Shown here one piece after another: positions 55,334 to 64,000 of a DNA stretch of 64,000 nucleotides. Made by a program: the position numbers and the translations under genes. The notes under the pieces were generated by a model. That model had not been told where the DNA came from and made no database searches. It worked only from the letters and a program-made list of their open reading frames with translations. Within the stretch, counting starts at the first letter, position 1. The number at the start of each line of letters is the position of its first letter. Source of the stretch: Pseudomonas guariconensis (GTDB lineage Bacteria; Pseudomonadota; Gammaproteobacteria; Pseudomonadales; Pseudomonadaceae); contig NZ_JADLJL010000003.1 in NCBI RefSeq assembly GCF_015680235.1, positions 62,001-126,000 of the forward strand, in the 5' to 3' direction.

Positions 55334-56937
55334 GCGCCGAAGATCCGGATGTGCAGTTTGCGGTAGCGGTCGTAGCGGCTGTCGCTGGCCGGGATGCCTG
55401 CAACGCTTTGCAGGCAGTTGCGGCACTCCTGCATGATCGCCGGCGTGGGGCTCTCGCCGCCCACACGCAGCAGCGCCTGGGCGGTATTGAGAGCGATGCT
55501 GATATTCTTCGGTTGCAGCGCCAAAGCCCGGCGGAACATGTCCAGGGCTTCGCCGAGCTGGCCCGCCTGGTAGCTGCGCACACCCTGGCGGTTGAGGTCG
55601 ACCGCTTCGGTGACGGCGCCGAGCACGGCCGGATCGTCGGTGACGCGGGCAACGCTCTGCATGACCTTGGGATCGTCGCCATAGGTTTCCACGCAGCCCT
55701 TGAGGATGCTGGTGCCTGCCGCTTCCTGGCCGAGCTGCTGCAGTTGCCTGGCCACGGTCAGGGCGGCCTCGACCGAGAAGAACTGGTCCATTTTCTCCAG
55801 TCGCTGCAGAGCCTGTTCGGTGAGCTTGCCAGCGGTTTCGGGGTCGCCGGCCTGCTGCAGGCTGGCGGCCTTCATCAGGCGCGCGCGCACTTGCAGGCCC
55901 TGGTCTTCGACGTGTTCCTTGGCGACATCGCTGAGCACGCTGTTGATCTCGACGCGGGTGCGCGCGTCCAGGCCGTTGCCGACATTCTTGTTCATCAGCG
56001 CTTGGACCAGGCCCAGGTTGCTCTCCGGGTCCTTGTAGCGCGAACTCTGCCCTTGGTTGACTGCATGCCGATAGGCCTTGGACGCGCTCTCGAAATCTTC
56101 GTTATCCAGGGCCAGCTTGCCCAATGCCGCCTGCCGGCGCACGGCCAGGGGCGACAGGCGCACGGCCTCTTCGAGCATGTGCTGGGCGCGCTTGGTCTCG
56201 CCCTGGGCCACCAGCACCTCGGCCAGGCCGTCGTAAAGGCTGGGCATGATCGGAAACGCCTTGAGCGCTTGCTCGAAGACGCCCTGAGCTTCGGCGTGCT
56301 GGCCGCGCTTGTGCAGCAGGTTGCCCAGGGCAGCATAGACCCAGGGCTGCGGGCGACTGGCCAGAATGGTCTTGAGGAACTTCTCCAGCTCCTCGACGCG
56401 GTTCAGATCACGCAAGGCATCGGCCCTGTAGCGCAGGCACAGCGGGGCGAAGCGCGGGTCTTGCTTGCACAGTTCGGCGCAGGCCGCCAGCACCTCGGCC
56501 GGGCGGCCGCGGTCCAGGGCCTGGAGGATGGGTTTGAGCAAGGTCTTGCGCTGCGCCAGCTTTTCCAGGCGCTGGGCCAGGCCCACGCGGTTGAACGGTT
56601 TGGTCAGGTAGGCATCCGGCTCGTGCTCCAGGGCGCTGAGCACGATCGCCTGGCTGCTCTCGGCGGTGACCATGATGAACACACATTCATGGCTGATCAG
56701 CTTGTCCAGGAGCAGGTCTTCGAGCACCTGCTGGCCGTTCTTCTTGCCGTCGCCAAGGTGAAAATCCTGAAGCACGAAGTCGTAGCGCTTCTGCGCGCAC
56801 ATGCGCAGGGCCTGCTCACCGCTGTCGGCGGTGTCCACGTCGCGTGCGCCCAGCTCCCGGAGCATGGAGCGGGTCGAGGTACGAAAGTCGGTGAAATCAT
56901 CGACGATCAGAAAGCTTTTTTGCCCATACTGCAGCAT
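55330..56937 (-). CDS. Response regulator with TPR repeats
   Basis: A 535-residue protein. Receiver domain at about 8-130: FLIVDDFTDFR acidic pair, phospho-Asp58 in VLQDFHLGDG, and YLTKPFNRVGL with the conserved Lys. After it comes a long series of TPR-like helices (about 150-535; for example YAALGNLLHKRGQHAEAQGV and GLAEVLVAQGETKRAQHMLE) and no DNA-binding or enzymatic output domain. The output is likely protein-protein interaction. It is upstream of, and coupled to, the histidine kinase. The ATG at 56937 starts the receiver. Confidence 0.88.
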   Translation of the reverse strand: MLQYGQKSFLIVDDFTDFRTSTRSMLRELGARDVDTADSGEQALRMCAQKRYDFVLQDFHLGDGKKNGQQVLEDLLLDKLISHECVFIMVTAESSQAIVLSALEHEPDAYLTKPFNRVGLAQRLEKLAQRKTLLKPILQALDRGRPAEVLAACAELCKQDPRFAPLCLRYRADALRDLNRVEELEKFLKTILASRPQPWVYAALGNLLHKRGQHAEAQGVFEQALKAFPIMPSLYDGLAEVLVAQGETKRAQHMLEEAVRLSPLAVRRQAALGKLALDNEDFESASKAYRHAVNQGQSSRYKDPESNLGLVQALMNKNVGNGLDARTRVEINSVLSDVAKEHVEDQGLQVRARLMKAASLQQAGDPETAGKLTEQALQRLEKMDQFFSVEAALTVARQLQQLGQEAAGTSILKGCVETYGDDPKVMQSVARVTDDPAVLGAVTEAVDLNRQGVRSYQAGQLGEALDMFRRALALQPKNISIALNTAQALLRVGGESPTPAIMQECRNCLQSVAGIPASDSRYDRYRKLHIRIFGA

Positions 56938-57022
56938 CAATACGACCTGTATTGGCGAGGGGTTGGAGGGTGGCACGCGACGATGCCCGACATAGGGCCT
57001 GGCAGTGTCGACGCAGGCCGCC

Positions 57023-57050
57023 CCTGTAGGAGCGGGTTCGTCCCGCGATG
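57023..57050. repeat. Single REP element
   Basis: CTGTAGGAGCGGGTTCGTCC with CGCGATGA is one REP core between the LuxR and response-regulator genes. Confidence 0.65.
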
Positions 57051-57139
57051 ACGTCGGCACGGATAGCCAGTAACCCGAACAGCTTATCGGCAGCAGGCGA
57101 GGAAAACTGAGGGCGCGATGACGCCGGCAGCTATGGCAG

Positions 57140-59854
57140 TCAGGCAAGCAACCCGAGCGACTTGGCCTTGGCCACCGCCTGGGTGCGCCGCTCCACGCCA
57201 AGCTTGCTGTTGATATGGCTGGCGTGGGTCTTGACGGTGTGCAGGGAGATGAACAACCGCTCGCTGATCTGCTGGTTCGAGCACCCCTGGGCGATCAGCT
57301 CGAGCACCGCCAGCTCACGGCCACTGAGCGCTTCGGTACTTTCATTGACCACCACCGGACGCGGCAGGCGCGCCAACAGCTCCGCCTGGACCAGGCAGGC
57401 CGGATGCGCCGCCAGTTGCTCCCGCAACCAACAGGGGTGCGCCTCGAGCAACCGCTGGAAGGGCTGTAACACGCCCCCTTGGGCCGCCTCCAGCGCTTGG
57501 GGCAAAAGGGCCTCGGCCTCCTGCACCCGGCCTTCGTCGAGCAACTGGGCCATCCAGTGGCATAAACCGCAGACCACTAGCATCATCCCGCCGTTGCCCT
57601 GGCCACGCGCGACCAGCGCGCGAAGGCGGCCGGTGGTCTCCTGTGACCGGCCCAGCACGCCGTCGAGCAGAGCCTGCTGCAATTCGATATGAAGCGGCAG
57701 CAATGGATGGAACTCCGGTGCCGCCGCCGGTTGTTCGCCGCCGTAGGTCTGGCCCAGGCGCAACAGCCAGGACTCGGCGAGGTCCGTGCGCCGCTGGGCG
57801 AGCCACAGTTCGCACTTCACCAGGGTGATCATGGCCAGGTAGAAGATCGGCGGCACGTCCCAGATATGCATCAGCCGCTCGGCCTCGGCCAGTTCGGCGA
57901 AGGCTTCGGCAAAACGCCCTTCGCGGCCGTCGAGCGAGGCGATCACGCAGTGGCCGATCAAAACGCTGATGTCGCGGCAGGCCCGTGCTTCGCTGAGCCC
58001 GGCGCGCAACCGAGCGCGGCCCTGGGCCGGCTGCAGGCGGGAGACCAGCAGGTAGCCTTCGTACAGGGTCAGCCTGGCCCGCACCGCATACAGGCGCTGG
58101 GCAGCCAGCCCCTGCAAGCGCTGCAATCCTTGGCGCACTTCCTCCAGGGCCCGCAGTGCTTCGCCCCGGGCATGCAAGACCCGGGCGCGATCATAATGGG
58201 CCAAGGCCTCGAACAGAGGGTTGCCGACCCGCTGTGCGAGCTCCAGGGACTCGCGGTTCCAGCCACGCGCGCGCCAGAAGTCACCGTCGGCGATCGCCAG
58301 GTTGGACAACGTCGACAGGCACACCAGACGCTGGCCGTAACGCTTGTACGGCAGGCTTTGCAGGGCTTCGCTGCAGTAATCCAGGGTCCGCTGGCGATCT
58401 CCCCGCCCCCGGGCGATCACGCCGCTCAACGCCAGCCACTGGGCGAGCATGGATTTTTGCGCGGTGGCCGAGGGCGCAGGCAGGAAACGGCTGAGATGGG
58501 CGGCCAATTCCTCGGCCGCATCCAGCTGGCAGGCCAGGCCCAAGGCCCAGCTGTACAGGACGATCAGGCGCGGGGTGCTGATGAGGAGACTATCGGGCAG
58601 GTCCATCTTCCAGCGTAGCAACATGCCGACATTCTGCTCGGCCAGCAGTTGCTCCTCGGAAAGGCTTTGCACCAAGTCGGCAGCCACGTCCAGATGGCCG
58701 GCGCGCAGGGCCTGCTCCACGGCTTCGTCGAGCAGCCCCTGGACCTGGAACCAGCGGCAGGCCCGCAGGTGCAACGCCCCCAGCGACTCGCTGCCCTGGC
58801 GGCTGCGCAGCAGGTCGGAAAACAGGTGATGGTAGCGGAACCAGTGGCCGTGCTCGTCCAGCGGCACCAAAAATACCTGGTGGGCCTGCAGGTAGCGCAG
58901 GATGCCCATGCTGTCGTCGCGCTCGCGTAGGGCATCGCACAATTCGGCGCAGAAACGCTCCTGGCAGGCAGTGTCGTAGAGGAAGGCCTGCACATGCGCT
59001 GGCAGGATATCGATGACTTCCTCCAGCAGGTAATCCCTGATCAACCCTTCGCCGCCGTGCAAAGCCTGGGGCAAGGCGTTGTTTTCGCCCGATTCGCTGG
59101 CCGCCAACTGCCAGAAGCGCAGCCCCGCGACCCAACCGTCGCTGCGCTGGATCAGGTTGTCCAGCGCCTGACCGCGCAGGCCGGAGGGTTGTCGACCGAT
59201 CACGGCCAGCGCTTCGTCGGGCGTCAGGCGCAGGTCTTGCTCGGTGAGCTCGACCAACTGACGTGACAGGCGCAGCCGGGCCAGGTGCCAGTCCGGTCGT
59301 TGGCGGCTGGTGACCAGCAGCATCAGCCCATTGGGCAGGTGGTTGAGGAAGAACTGCAGGCAGCGGTCAAGCACCGGCCCCTGGGCCAGGTGGTAGTCAT
59401 CCAGCACCAGCAACACGGGCGAGTCCGGTTGCAGGTAGAGGGCAAGCTCGTCGAGCAGGCCGTCGAGCCACTCTTCGAAGGCGAACGGCTGGTGGCGCTG
59501 ACGCATCTTCAGAAGGCCCATGGCCTGGCCACCAAGCGCCGGGCAGAACTGCTGGAGCCCTTCGAGCAGGCGTTCGAGGAAGCGGCCTGGGTCGGCATCC
59601 CGCGGGCTCAGGCCCAGCCAGAGGCTGCGCCAATGGGTCGGCAGGGCCTGGCAGAACTCGATGGCCAGGGAGCTCTTGCCGAAACCGGCCGGCGCATTGA
59701 CCAGCAACAGGCGCCCACTCAGCCCGGCGTGCAGCCGCTGGCACAGGCGCGACCGGGGAACGTGCCCATCCGGCAGTGGTGGCCGGAAGAAACGCCCGTC
59801 CAGCAGGCCCAAGGCCTGGCTGGCGAATCCATGCGTACGGGACAGGTCTGTCAT
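57140..59854 (-). CDS. MalT-like LuxR family transcriptional activator
   Basis: A 904-residue large ATP-binding LuxR-type (LAL) regulator. The P-loop NAPAGFGKSSLAIEF is at about 53-67, LLVLDDYHLA is the Walker B region, a winged-helix and TPR-like sensor region spans about 350-830, and the C-terminal LuxR HTH is LSGRELAVLELIAQGCSNQQ to KLGVERRTQAV. Such regulators (MalT, AlkS) activate catabolic genes when they bind an inducer and ATP. It is just downstream of, and on the same strand as, DUF1329 and DUF1302, its likely targets. The ATG at 59854 starts MTDLSRTHGF. Confidence 0.9.
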   Translation of the reverse strand: MTDLSRTHGFASQALGLLDGRFFRPPLPDGHVPRSRLCQRLHAGLSGRLLLVNAPAGFGKSSLAIEFCQALPTHWRSLWLGLSPRDADPGRFLERLLEGLQQFCPALGGQAMGLLKMRQRHQPFAFEEWLDGLLDELALYLQPDSPVLLVLDDYHLAQGPVLDRCLQFFLNHLPNGLMLLVTSRQRPDWHLARLRLSRQLVELTEQDLRLTPDEALAVIGRQPSGLRGQALDNLIQRSDGWVAGLRFWQLAASESGENNALPQALHGGEGLIRDYLLEEVIDILPAHVQAFLYDTACQERFCAELCDALRERDDSMGILRYLQAHQVFLVPLDEHGHWFRYHHLFSDLLRSRQGSESLGALHLRACRWFQVQGLLDEAVEQALRAGHLDVAADLVQSLSEEQLLAEQNVGMLLRWKMDLPDSLLISTPRLIVLYSWALGLACQLDAAEELAAHLSRFLPAPSATAQKSMLAQWLALSGVIARGRGDRQRTLDYCSEALQSLPYKRYGQRLVCLSTLSNLAIADGDFWRARGWNRESLELAQRVGNPLFEALAHYDRARVLHARGEALRALEEVRQGLQRLQGLAAQRLYAVRARLTLYEGYLLVSRLQPAQGRARLRAGLSEARACRDISVLIGHCVIASLDGREGRFAEAFAELAEAERLMHIWDVPPIFYLAMITLVKCELWLAQRRTDLAESWLLRLGQTYGGEQPAAAPEFHPLLPLHIELQQALLDGVLGRSQETTGRLRALVARGQGNGGMMLVVCGLCHWMAQLLDEGRVQEAEALLPQALEAAQGGVLQPFQRLLEAHPCWLREQLAAHPACLVQAELLARLPRPVVVNESTEALSGRELAVLELIAQGCSNQQISERLFISLHTVKTHASHINSKLGVERRTQAVAKAKSLGLLA

Positions 59855-60035
59855 GGCCGGCTCGTTCAGGGTGGAGGACGATGGCAGTACGGATTGTTGC
59901 GAGACTAGCGGGTAACGCGGCGCATTTGAAGATGATGGCTGCATCAGACGAGGAAAAGACTACAACAAAAAGCAACAAGACCGATGGCGGGAATGGGCGG
60001 GCATTGGATGCGTGAATGGGGCTGCGATGCAGCCC

Positions 60036-60103
60036 ATCGCGGCACAAGGCCGCTCCTACAGGGACCGCGCAGGCCGTGCAAAAAGGGCTGCAAAGCAGCC
60101 CTT
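60036..60103 (-). terminator. REP-like hairpin and terminator after the DUF1329 gene
   Basis: On the minus strand AGGGCTGC and GCAGCCCT (60084-60101) form a stem followed by TTTTT (60080-60084), 22 nt past the DUF1329 stop. Beyond it lies an inverted copy of the GTAGGAGCGGCCTTGTGCCG element (60036-60060). Confidence 0.82.
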
Positions 60104-60125
60104 TGACCTCACGCGAGAACGAACC

Positions 60126-61490
60126 TCAACGCACGCCATCCTGGCGCAACGCGGCAGGTTGGAACTCGCTGCGGCTGGCACTGAAACCGAAGTCGTAGGC
60201 GCGCTTCTCCTCGTTCTTCATGCCCAGCGCCAGGTAGCGACCCGATTGCAGGTCGTAGATGGCTTCCAGCGTGTACCAGGGCACCTGCACGTTGTAGTAG
60301 TCCTGGGCATGGGCTTCCGATACCCGCCACAACTGGCCACGACCGTCGTACTGGTCGATCACCGCGGCCTGCCAGGTGTCCTCGTCGATGTAGAAGTCAC
60401 GCTTGGCATAGATGTGCCGCTGACCCGGTTTCAAGGTCGCTACCACATGCCAGACGCGGCGCAGCTCATAGCGGGCCAGGTCTTGGTTGATGTGCCCGGG
60501 TTTGAGGATGTCTGCGTACTTGAGCGTCGGCGAATCGAGCTTGTAGGCGTTGGACGCAATGTACATCTCTTTCTTGCCTTCGAGCTTCCAGTCGTAGCGG
60601 TCCGGTGCCCCGTTGTACATGTCCAGGTTGTCGGAGGTACGCAGGCCATCGGCCGCGGTGCCCGGGCCGTCGTAGGAAACCTGCGGGGCCTGGCGCACAC
60701 GGCGCTGGCCGGCGTTGTAGATCCACGCCTTGCGTGGCTCCTTGACCTGGTCGAGGGTCTCGTGAACCAGCAGCACGGTGCCCGCCAGGCGCGCCGGGGC
60801 GGTGACCTTCTGCTTGAAGTAGAACAGGATGTTGCCTGGGTTGTTCGGGTCGTAGTCCTTCATCCGGTCACGGAAGACGAACTGGTCCTGGAAGTACACC
60901 AGGCTGTACGAGCCGTTCTGCTGTGGCGTGGCCTGGGTGACCAGGCGCGTGACGCTGCCACCGCGATAGCGGGTGATGTGGTTCCAGATCACCTCAAGGC
61001 CGGTCTTCGGTATCGGGAACGGCACTGCGGTGCGGAAATCCTTCAGGCCGTTGCCGCCTTCGACCAGGGTGGTCTTGGTGGCGTTCTCCTTGATGGCGGC
61101 GAACACTTCATCGGGCACGGTGGCGCCACGATGGGTCTTGTACACCGGGATCTTGTAGGTGTCCGGGTAGCGCTTGAACATCGCCAGCTGGCCGGGGGAC
61201 AGCTTGTCCTTGTACTGGTCGACGTTCTGCGCGGTGATGGTGTACAGCGGCTGCTCGCCCGCATAAGGGTCGGAGAGGAAGCCTTTGGCGTCGGCACTGC
61301 CTGCAGTCTTGGACAGCGGCTGCCAGGGTCCGATGGTGCCATCGGCGTTCCCGGCCTTCTCCGCCCCCATCGGGGTGAGGGTCGTGCCCAGCTTGGCCGC
61401 CTCGTCGGCGGACACCGCAGCCATGACGCTGGTCGCCAGCAGGGACAGCCCCAGCACACCGGCCTTCAGCAGACTCTTGGTCTTGTTCAT
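60126..61490 (-). CDS. DUF1329 family periplasmic protein
   Basis: A 454-residue protein with a Sec signal peptide (MNKTKSLLKAGVLGLSLLAT, cleavage after VMA). The mature part has DUF1329 features: EAAKLGTTLTPMGAEKAGNADGTIGPWQP at the start, VIWNHITRYRGGS, DRMKDYDPNNPGNILFYFKQ and YKLDSPTLKYADILKP. DUF1329 genes occur almost always with DUF1302. In P. putida this pair has been linked by mutant fitness data to growth on ester-type or fatty substrates, from memory. It lies 26 nt after the DUF1302 gene. Confidence 0.9.
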   Translation of the reverse strand: MNKTKSLLKAGVLGLSLLATSVMAAVSADEAAKLGTTLTPMGAEKAGNADGTIGPWQPLSKTAGSADAKGFLSDPYAGEQPLYTITAQNVDQYKDKLSPGQLAMFKRYPDTYKIPVYKTHRGATVPDEVFAAIKENATKTTLVEGGNGLKDFRTAVPFPIPKTGLEVIWNHITRYRGGSVTRLVTQATPQQNGSYSLVYFQDQFVFRDRMKDYDPNNPGNILFYFKQKVTAPARLAGTVLLVHETLDQVKEPRKAWIYNAGQRRVRQAPQVSYDGPGTAADGLRTSDNLDMYNGAPDRYDWKLEGKKEMYIASNAYKLDSPTLKYADILKPGHINQDLARYELRRVWHVVATLKPGQRHIYAKRDFYIDEDTWQAAVIDQYDGRGQLWRVSEAHAQDYYNVQVPWYTLEAIYDLQSGRYLALGMKNEEKRAYDFGFSASRSEFQPAALRQDGVR

Positions 61491-61516
61491 TCTGTTGTCG
61501 TCCTGGATCGTTGTTC

Positions 61517-63406
61517 TTAGAAGTTCACGCCGAAGCTGAGGGCGACGAAGTCGCGATCATCCACGGTGGTGTACTTGCCATCGAAGAAGTTGGTGTACGA
61601 CAGGCTCGCCGTGTAGGTGTTCTGATACTCGGCGTCCAAGCCCAGGCTGATGGCCTTGCGACCTTCCTCGAAGTTGGCACCTGGGCCGGGCGAGTAACCC
61701 GAGACGTCATGGGACCAGGCCACGTTGGGCTTGAGGTTGACCCCGGCGAAGACGTCGTTGTAGTCCCAGATGGCGCGGGCGCGATAACCCCAGGAAGTGG
61801 TGGTCGCGTAGCCGTCGTTCTCGCACTTGCGGCTGAGGTTGGCGGTCGAGGTGTCCAGGCCCGAGTTGCCCAGGGTGCTGCCGTTGAGCAGCTCGCAGGT
61901 ATTGAACGGCCCCGTGGCCGGCAACGGGCCTGGCCCATAGACCGGGTCGCGGCCGTACCGGGCCTTGCTCGAGCTTTCCAGGCCACCGATATGGGTGACG
62001 CCGATTTCACCCACCACCGTGAGGCGGCTGGCGCCCATCACCTGGTCGAAGAAGTGCGTGAAAGTGGTCTGGAACTGGGTGATTTCCTTGCGCCGGTAAC
62101 CATGCAGGTCCTGGCCCGGTGTGCCGGTGAGCACCGAGGCGTTGCTGTACGGTGGCACTCCGATCGGGCCCACGCCGGCGAACAGGATGTCGGTGGTGTT
62201 CAACTGCACAGGCGCATTGGGCCGGTAGCTCAGCTCGCCGCTCCAGGCCGTACCGGTCGGCAAGGTGGTGGAGAAGCTCAGACCATACAGGCGGATGTCT
62301 TCGGGGTACTCGATGAAGTATTCCGAGTTGCCGGCGACGATCAGCGGCGCAAGGCCGGCGAATGGGCCACCCAGCAAGGCGCGGGCACGGTCGTAGGTCG
62401 ACTGGGACGCGCCGCTGGCGCTGAAGATCGGCGCGCGGCTGTGGTAGTTCATGAAGTAGGCGCCGAACTCGGTATCCAGCGGCTCGAACATGTAGCGGAA
62501 GGCGACACCGAACTGGCCGCTGTCACGGGCGTCGCGGTCAGCGCCGCGGCGCACCAGCACACCCTCTTCGTTGATGTCCACGCCCTGGCTGTTGAGGAAT
62601 GGCACCGCGGTGGGGATCGCCCGGCTGCTGGCCAGCACGCGCAGGTTGTCGGTGCAGCCGTCGGCGACGATGTCCGGCTGGGAGAAGAAGGTGCCGCAGT
62701 TGTCGACGACGGTCTGGTCCCACTCGATCTGGTAGAACGCCTCGGCCGACAGGTTGTCGGTCAGGCTCTGGGACACATAGAACATGTTGACCGGAATCAG
62801 GCCTTCCTTGATTTCCGCGCCTGGACGGCGAAACGCCGCCACGTCGATCGGGTTGACCGCGTTGATACCGCCGCCGATGAAGGTGCTTTCACCCCAACTG
62901 ATCACCTGCTTGCCCAGGCGCACCGAGCCTGGCTGATCGCCGATGGAGTAGTTGTGGTAGACGAACGCGTCGAGCAGCTCGGCGCCGGACGACTTGGCGC
63001 CCTCCTTGCGATTGGAGTCGCTGATGTCCTTGAACTCGCGGTGTTCGTCCTTGAGTTCGAAGTCGTACCAGTACTTGCCCCGTACGAACACGCCGGTATC
63101 GCCGTACTTGAGCTCCAGGTCATGGATACCCTTGAAGATCTTCGAGAAGGTCTCGCCCTTCTTGAAGTTCAGGTGGCCATCGTCGGAGGTCTGGGACAAG
63201 CCCTTGCCCCCGTTGTTGGCACCGATCAGGTTCTTGTTCGGGTTGGCCGTCGACCAGCTGGCGCCGATGGAGAGCGAGGAATCGAACTGGCCTTCGATTT
63301 CACCGATGTTGAAACTGACACCGAACGCGGGACTTGCGAGCGTGGAAGCGAGGCTGACGGCCAGGGGCAGCTTGGCCCGGCGCCAGAACAGGTTTGCAGA
63401 TGTCAT
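61517..63406 (-). CDS. DUF1302 family outer-membrane protein
   Basis: A 629-residue protein with a signal peptide ending AFG and a mature N-terminus VSFNIGEIEGQFDSSLSIGA that is the hallmark of DUF1302. It has many amphipathic beta strands and ends with LSFGVNF, a terminal aromatic as in beta-barrels, so it is probably an outer-membrane channel. LGKQVISWGESTFIGGGINA and AEAFYQIEWDQTVVDNCG are typical. Together with DUF1329 it may capture or hydrolyse a hydrophobic substrate. GGAG stands 8 nt before the ATG at 63406. Confidence 0.92.
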   Translation of the reverse strand: MTSANLFWRRAKLPLAVSLASTLASPAFGVSFNIGEIEGQFDSSLSIGASWSTANPNKNLIGANNGGKGLSQTSDDGHLNFKKGETFSKIFKGIHDLELKYGDTGVFVRGKYWYDFELKDEHREFKDISDSNRKEGAKSSGAELLDAFVYHNYSIGDQPGSVRLGKQVISWGESTFIGGGINAVNPIDVAAFRRPGAEIKEGLIPVNMFYVSQSLTDNLSAEAFYQIEWDQTVVDNCGTFFSQPDIVADGCTDNLRVLASSRAIPTAVPFLNSQGVDINEEGVLVRRGADRDARDSGQFGVAFRYMFEPLDTEFGAYFMNYHSRAPIFSASGASQSTYDRARALLGGPFAGLAPLIVAGNSEYFIEYPEDIRLYGLSFSTTLPTGTAWSGELSYRPNAPVQLNTTDILFAGVGPIGVPPYSNASVLTGTPGQDLHGYRRKEITQFQTTFTHFFDQVMGASRLTVVGEIGVTHIGGLESSSKARYGRDPVYGPGPLPATGPFNTCELLNGSTLGNSGLDTSTANLSRKCENDGYATTTSWGYRARAIWDYNDVFAGVNLKPNVAWSHDVSGYSPGPGANFEEGRKAISLGLDAEYQNTYTASLSYTNFFDGKYTTVDDRDFVALSFGVNF

Positions 63407-63716
63407 CGACGCTACTCCATGTACTTTTATTGTTATGGCAGTGAGTCCTTTCAGAAACGGCCCGAGCGACCGGTGTGCAGGCTTTCGCCCTGGCGCCGCG
63501 ACTTGCACGCGGCGCCTCCCCATTCCTGAAAATCCCCTGACCCCGACTATAGCCAGCAGGCACAGGTGCTTGATCCCTCTAAAGTGTGATTTGCATGCAC
63601 CCACTCCGGTGGCGGCCCGCAGGCCACGGCAAGCATGGCGCAATTCTGCCGTTTTACAAGCTCGCAACCGCTCTGCAATGGGGGCCGCGCGGTAGCCCAG
63701 GCGGCCCGACGGGAAG
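63407..63716 (-). other. Leader of the DUF1302 operon with a perfect hairpin
   Basis: The 310-bp gap between the acyl-CoA ligase and DUF1302 genes holds GGCGCCGCG (63492-63500) and CGCGGCGCC (63508-63516), a perfect 9-bp stem with a 7-nt loop and no T-run. A TATAGT hexamer on the minus strand (63546-63551) has no matching -35, which fits an activator-dependent promoter. No ORF is evident. Confidence 0.5.
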
Positions 63717-64000
63717 TCAGAGCGTCGACAGGAACGTACTGTTGCTGGCTTGCCACTGGAGGATGTCCTGGCGGATGCGCTTCTTGTCGAGCTTGCCGAC
63801 ACTGGTCTTGGGAACTTCGGTAACAATGGCGATCTGGCTGGGGATCGCCCACTTGTTGATATGCCCCTGCTCGACGAACGGCTTGAGGTGCTCCTTGAGC
63901 GCCTTGGCGTCGATCGCCTGGCCTTCGCGCAACACCAGCAAGGCGAAAGGCCGCTCGCCCCATTGCGGGTCGGCGATACCGACCACCGCCACTTCGCGCA
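63717..64000 (-). CDS. Fatty-acyl-CoA ligase, C-terminal end (partial)
   Basis: The last 94 or so residues of an AMP-forming acyl-CoA synthetase; the 5' part lies beyond the window. EVAVVGIADPQWGERPFALL is the conserved start of the C-terminal domain and VPKTSVGKLDKKRIRQDIL carries the catalytic Lys. In P. putida the gene at this position is a medium-chain fatty-acyl-CoA ligase, from memory. It lies upstream of DUF1302 on the same strand, consistent with activation of a fatty acid released by the envelope proteins. Confidence 0.9.
   Translation of the reverse strand, partial: REVAVVGIADPQWGERPFALLVLREGQAIDAKALKEHLKPFVEQGHINKWAIPSQIAIVTEVPKTSVGKLDKKRIRQDILQWQASNSTFLSTL

Noticed and set aside
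55330-57201. 623-codon version of the TPR response regulator
   Set aside because: The extra N-terminus crosses a REP element; the receiver domain starts at the ATG at 56937.

Overview
The window reads as a chromosomal segment of a fluorescent Pseudomonas of the P. putida group. Three things suggest this: high-GC coding sequence throughout; many short palindromic REP elements with a core like GTGGGAGCGGGCTTG; and a gene order that, from memory, matches P. putida chromosomes (cyoABCDE-dsbB-hmp-norR, fruBKA-cra, nadC-DUF1631-ampD-ampE, and LuxR-DUF1329-DUF1302-acyl-CoA ligase). This is mostly core genome with small accessory inserts. No rRNA, tRNA, CRISPR array, prophage or transposase gene was found.

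Layout. 0-2 kb: paired small DUF6124/DUF3077 proteins, a GNAT acetyltransferase, and a RelE/HigA-type toxin-antitoxin pair with a palindromic operator. 2-7.7 kb: a four-gene ABC importer of the phosphonate/phosphite superfamily, divergent from selD-mnmH, probably a selenium uptake and tRNA 2-selenouridine module. 8-11 kb: LprI-like protein, a 165-bp palindromic element, LysR regulator with a divergent YdcZ-type transporter, a membrane protein and a YkgJ Cys-cluster protein. 11-18.6 kb: alaC, cytochrome bo3 oxidase operon cyoABCDE with a long leader, and dsbB. 19-22 kb: flavohemoglobin hmp divergent from norR, with visible NorR half-site pairs and a sigma-54-like promoter. 22-28.7 kb: cheV, a second YkgJ protein, a small secreted protein, an OprD porin, a membrane GGDEF cyclase, and DUF2383 and DUF3820 proteins.

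28.7-36.4 kb: the fructose PTS operon fruBKA with divergent cra and an intergenic Cra operator, then a TatD hydrolase. 36-43.4 kb: a chemoreceptor, ampD-ampE, a DUF1631 protein and divergent nadC. 43.4-50.8 kb: a 20-codon ORF with a strong ribosome site, trxB, cysZ, an acidic orphan protein, a BdlA-like soluble chemoreceptor, a glycosyltransferase, glutathione peroxidase, an SlyD-type isomerase and a DUF3565 protein. 50.8-57 kb: long-form pta, an OmpA-family lipoprotein, an MBL hydrolase, and a soluble histidine kinase coupled to a TPR response regulator. 57-64 kb: a MalT-like LuxR regulator, DUF1329, DUF1302 and the C-terminal end of an acyl-CoA ligase, which look like one envelope-to-cytoplasm lipid or ester catabolic unit.

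The least explained items are the modular REP clusters with conserved spacers, the 165-bp palindrome at 8373-8537, the 20-codon ORF at 43636, the cyo leader with its two palindromes and Anr-like box, the 180-residue orphan at 45855, and the DUF1302/DUF1329 unit. Family assignments come from reading the translated sequence and recalling families; no database search was run.
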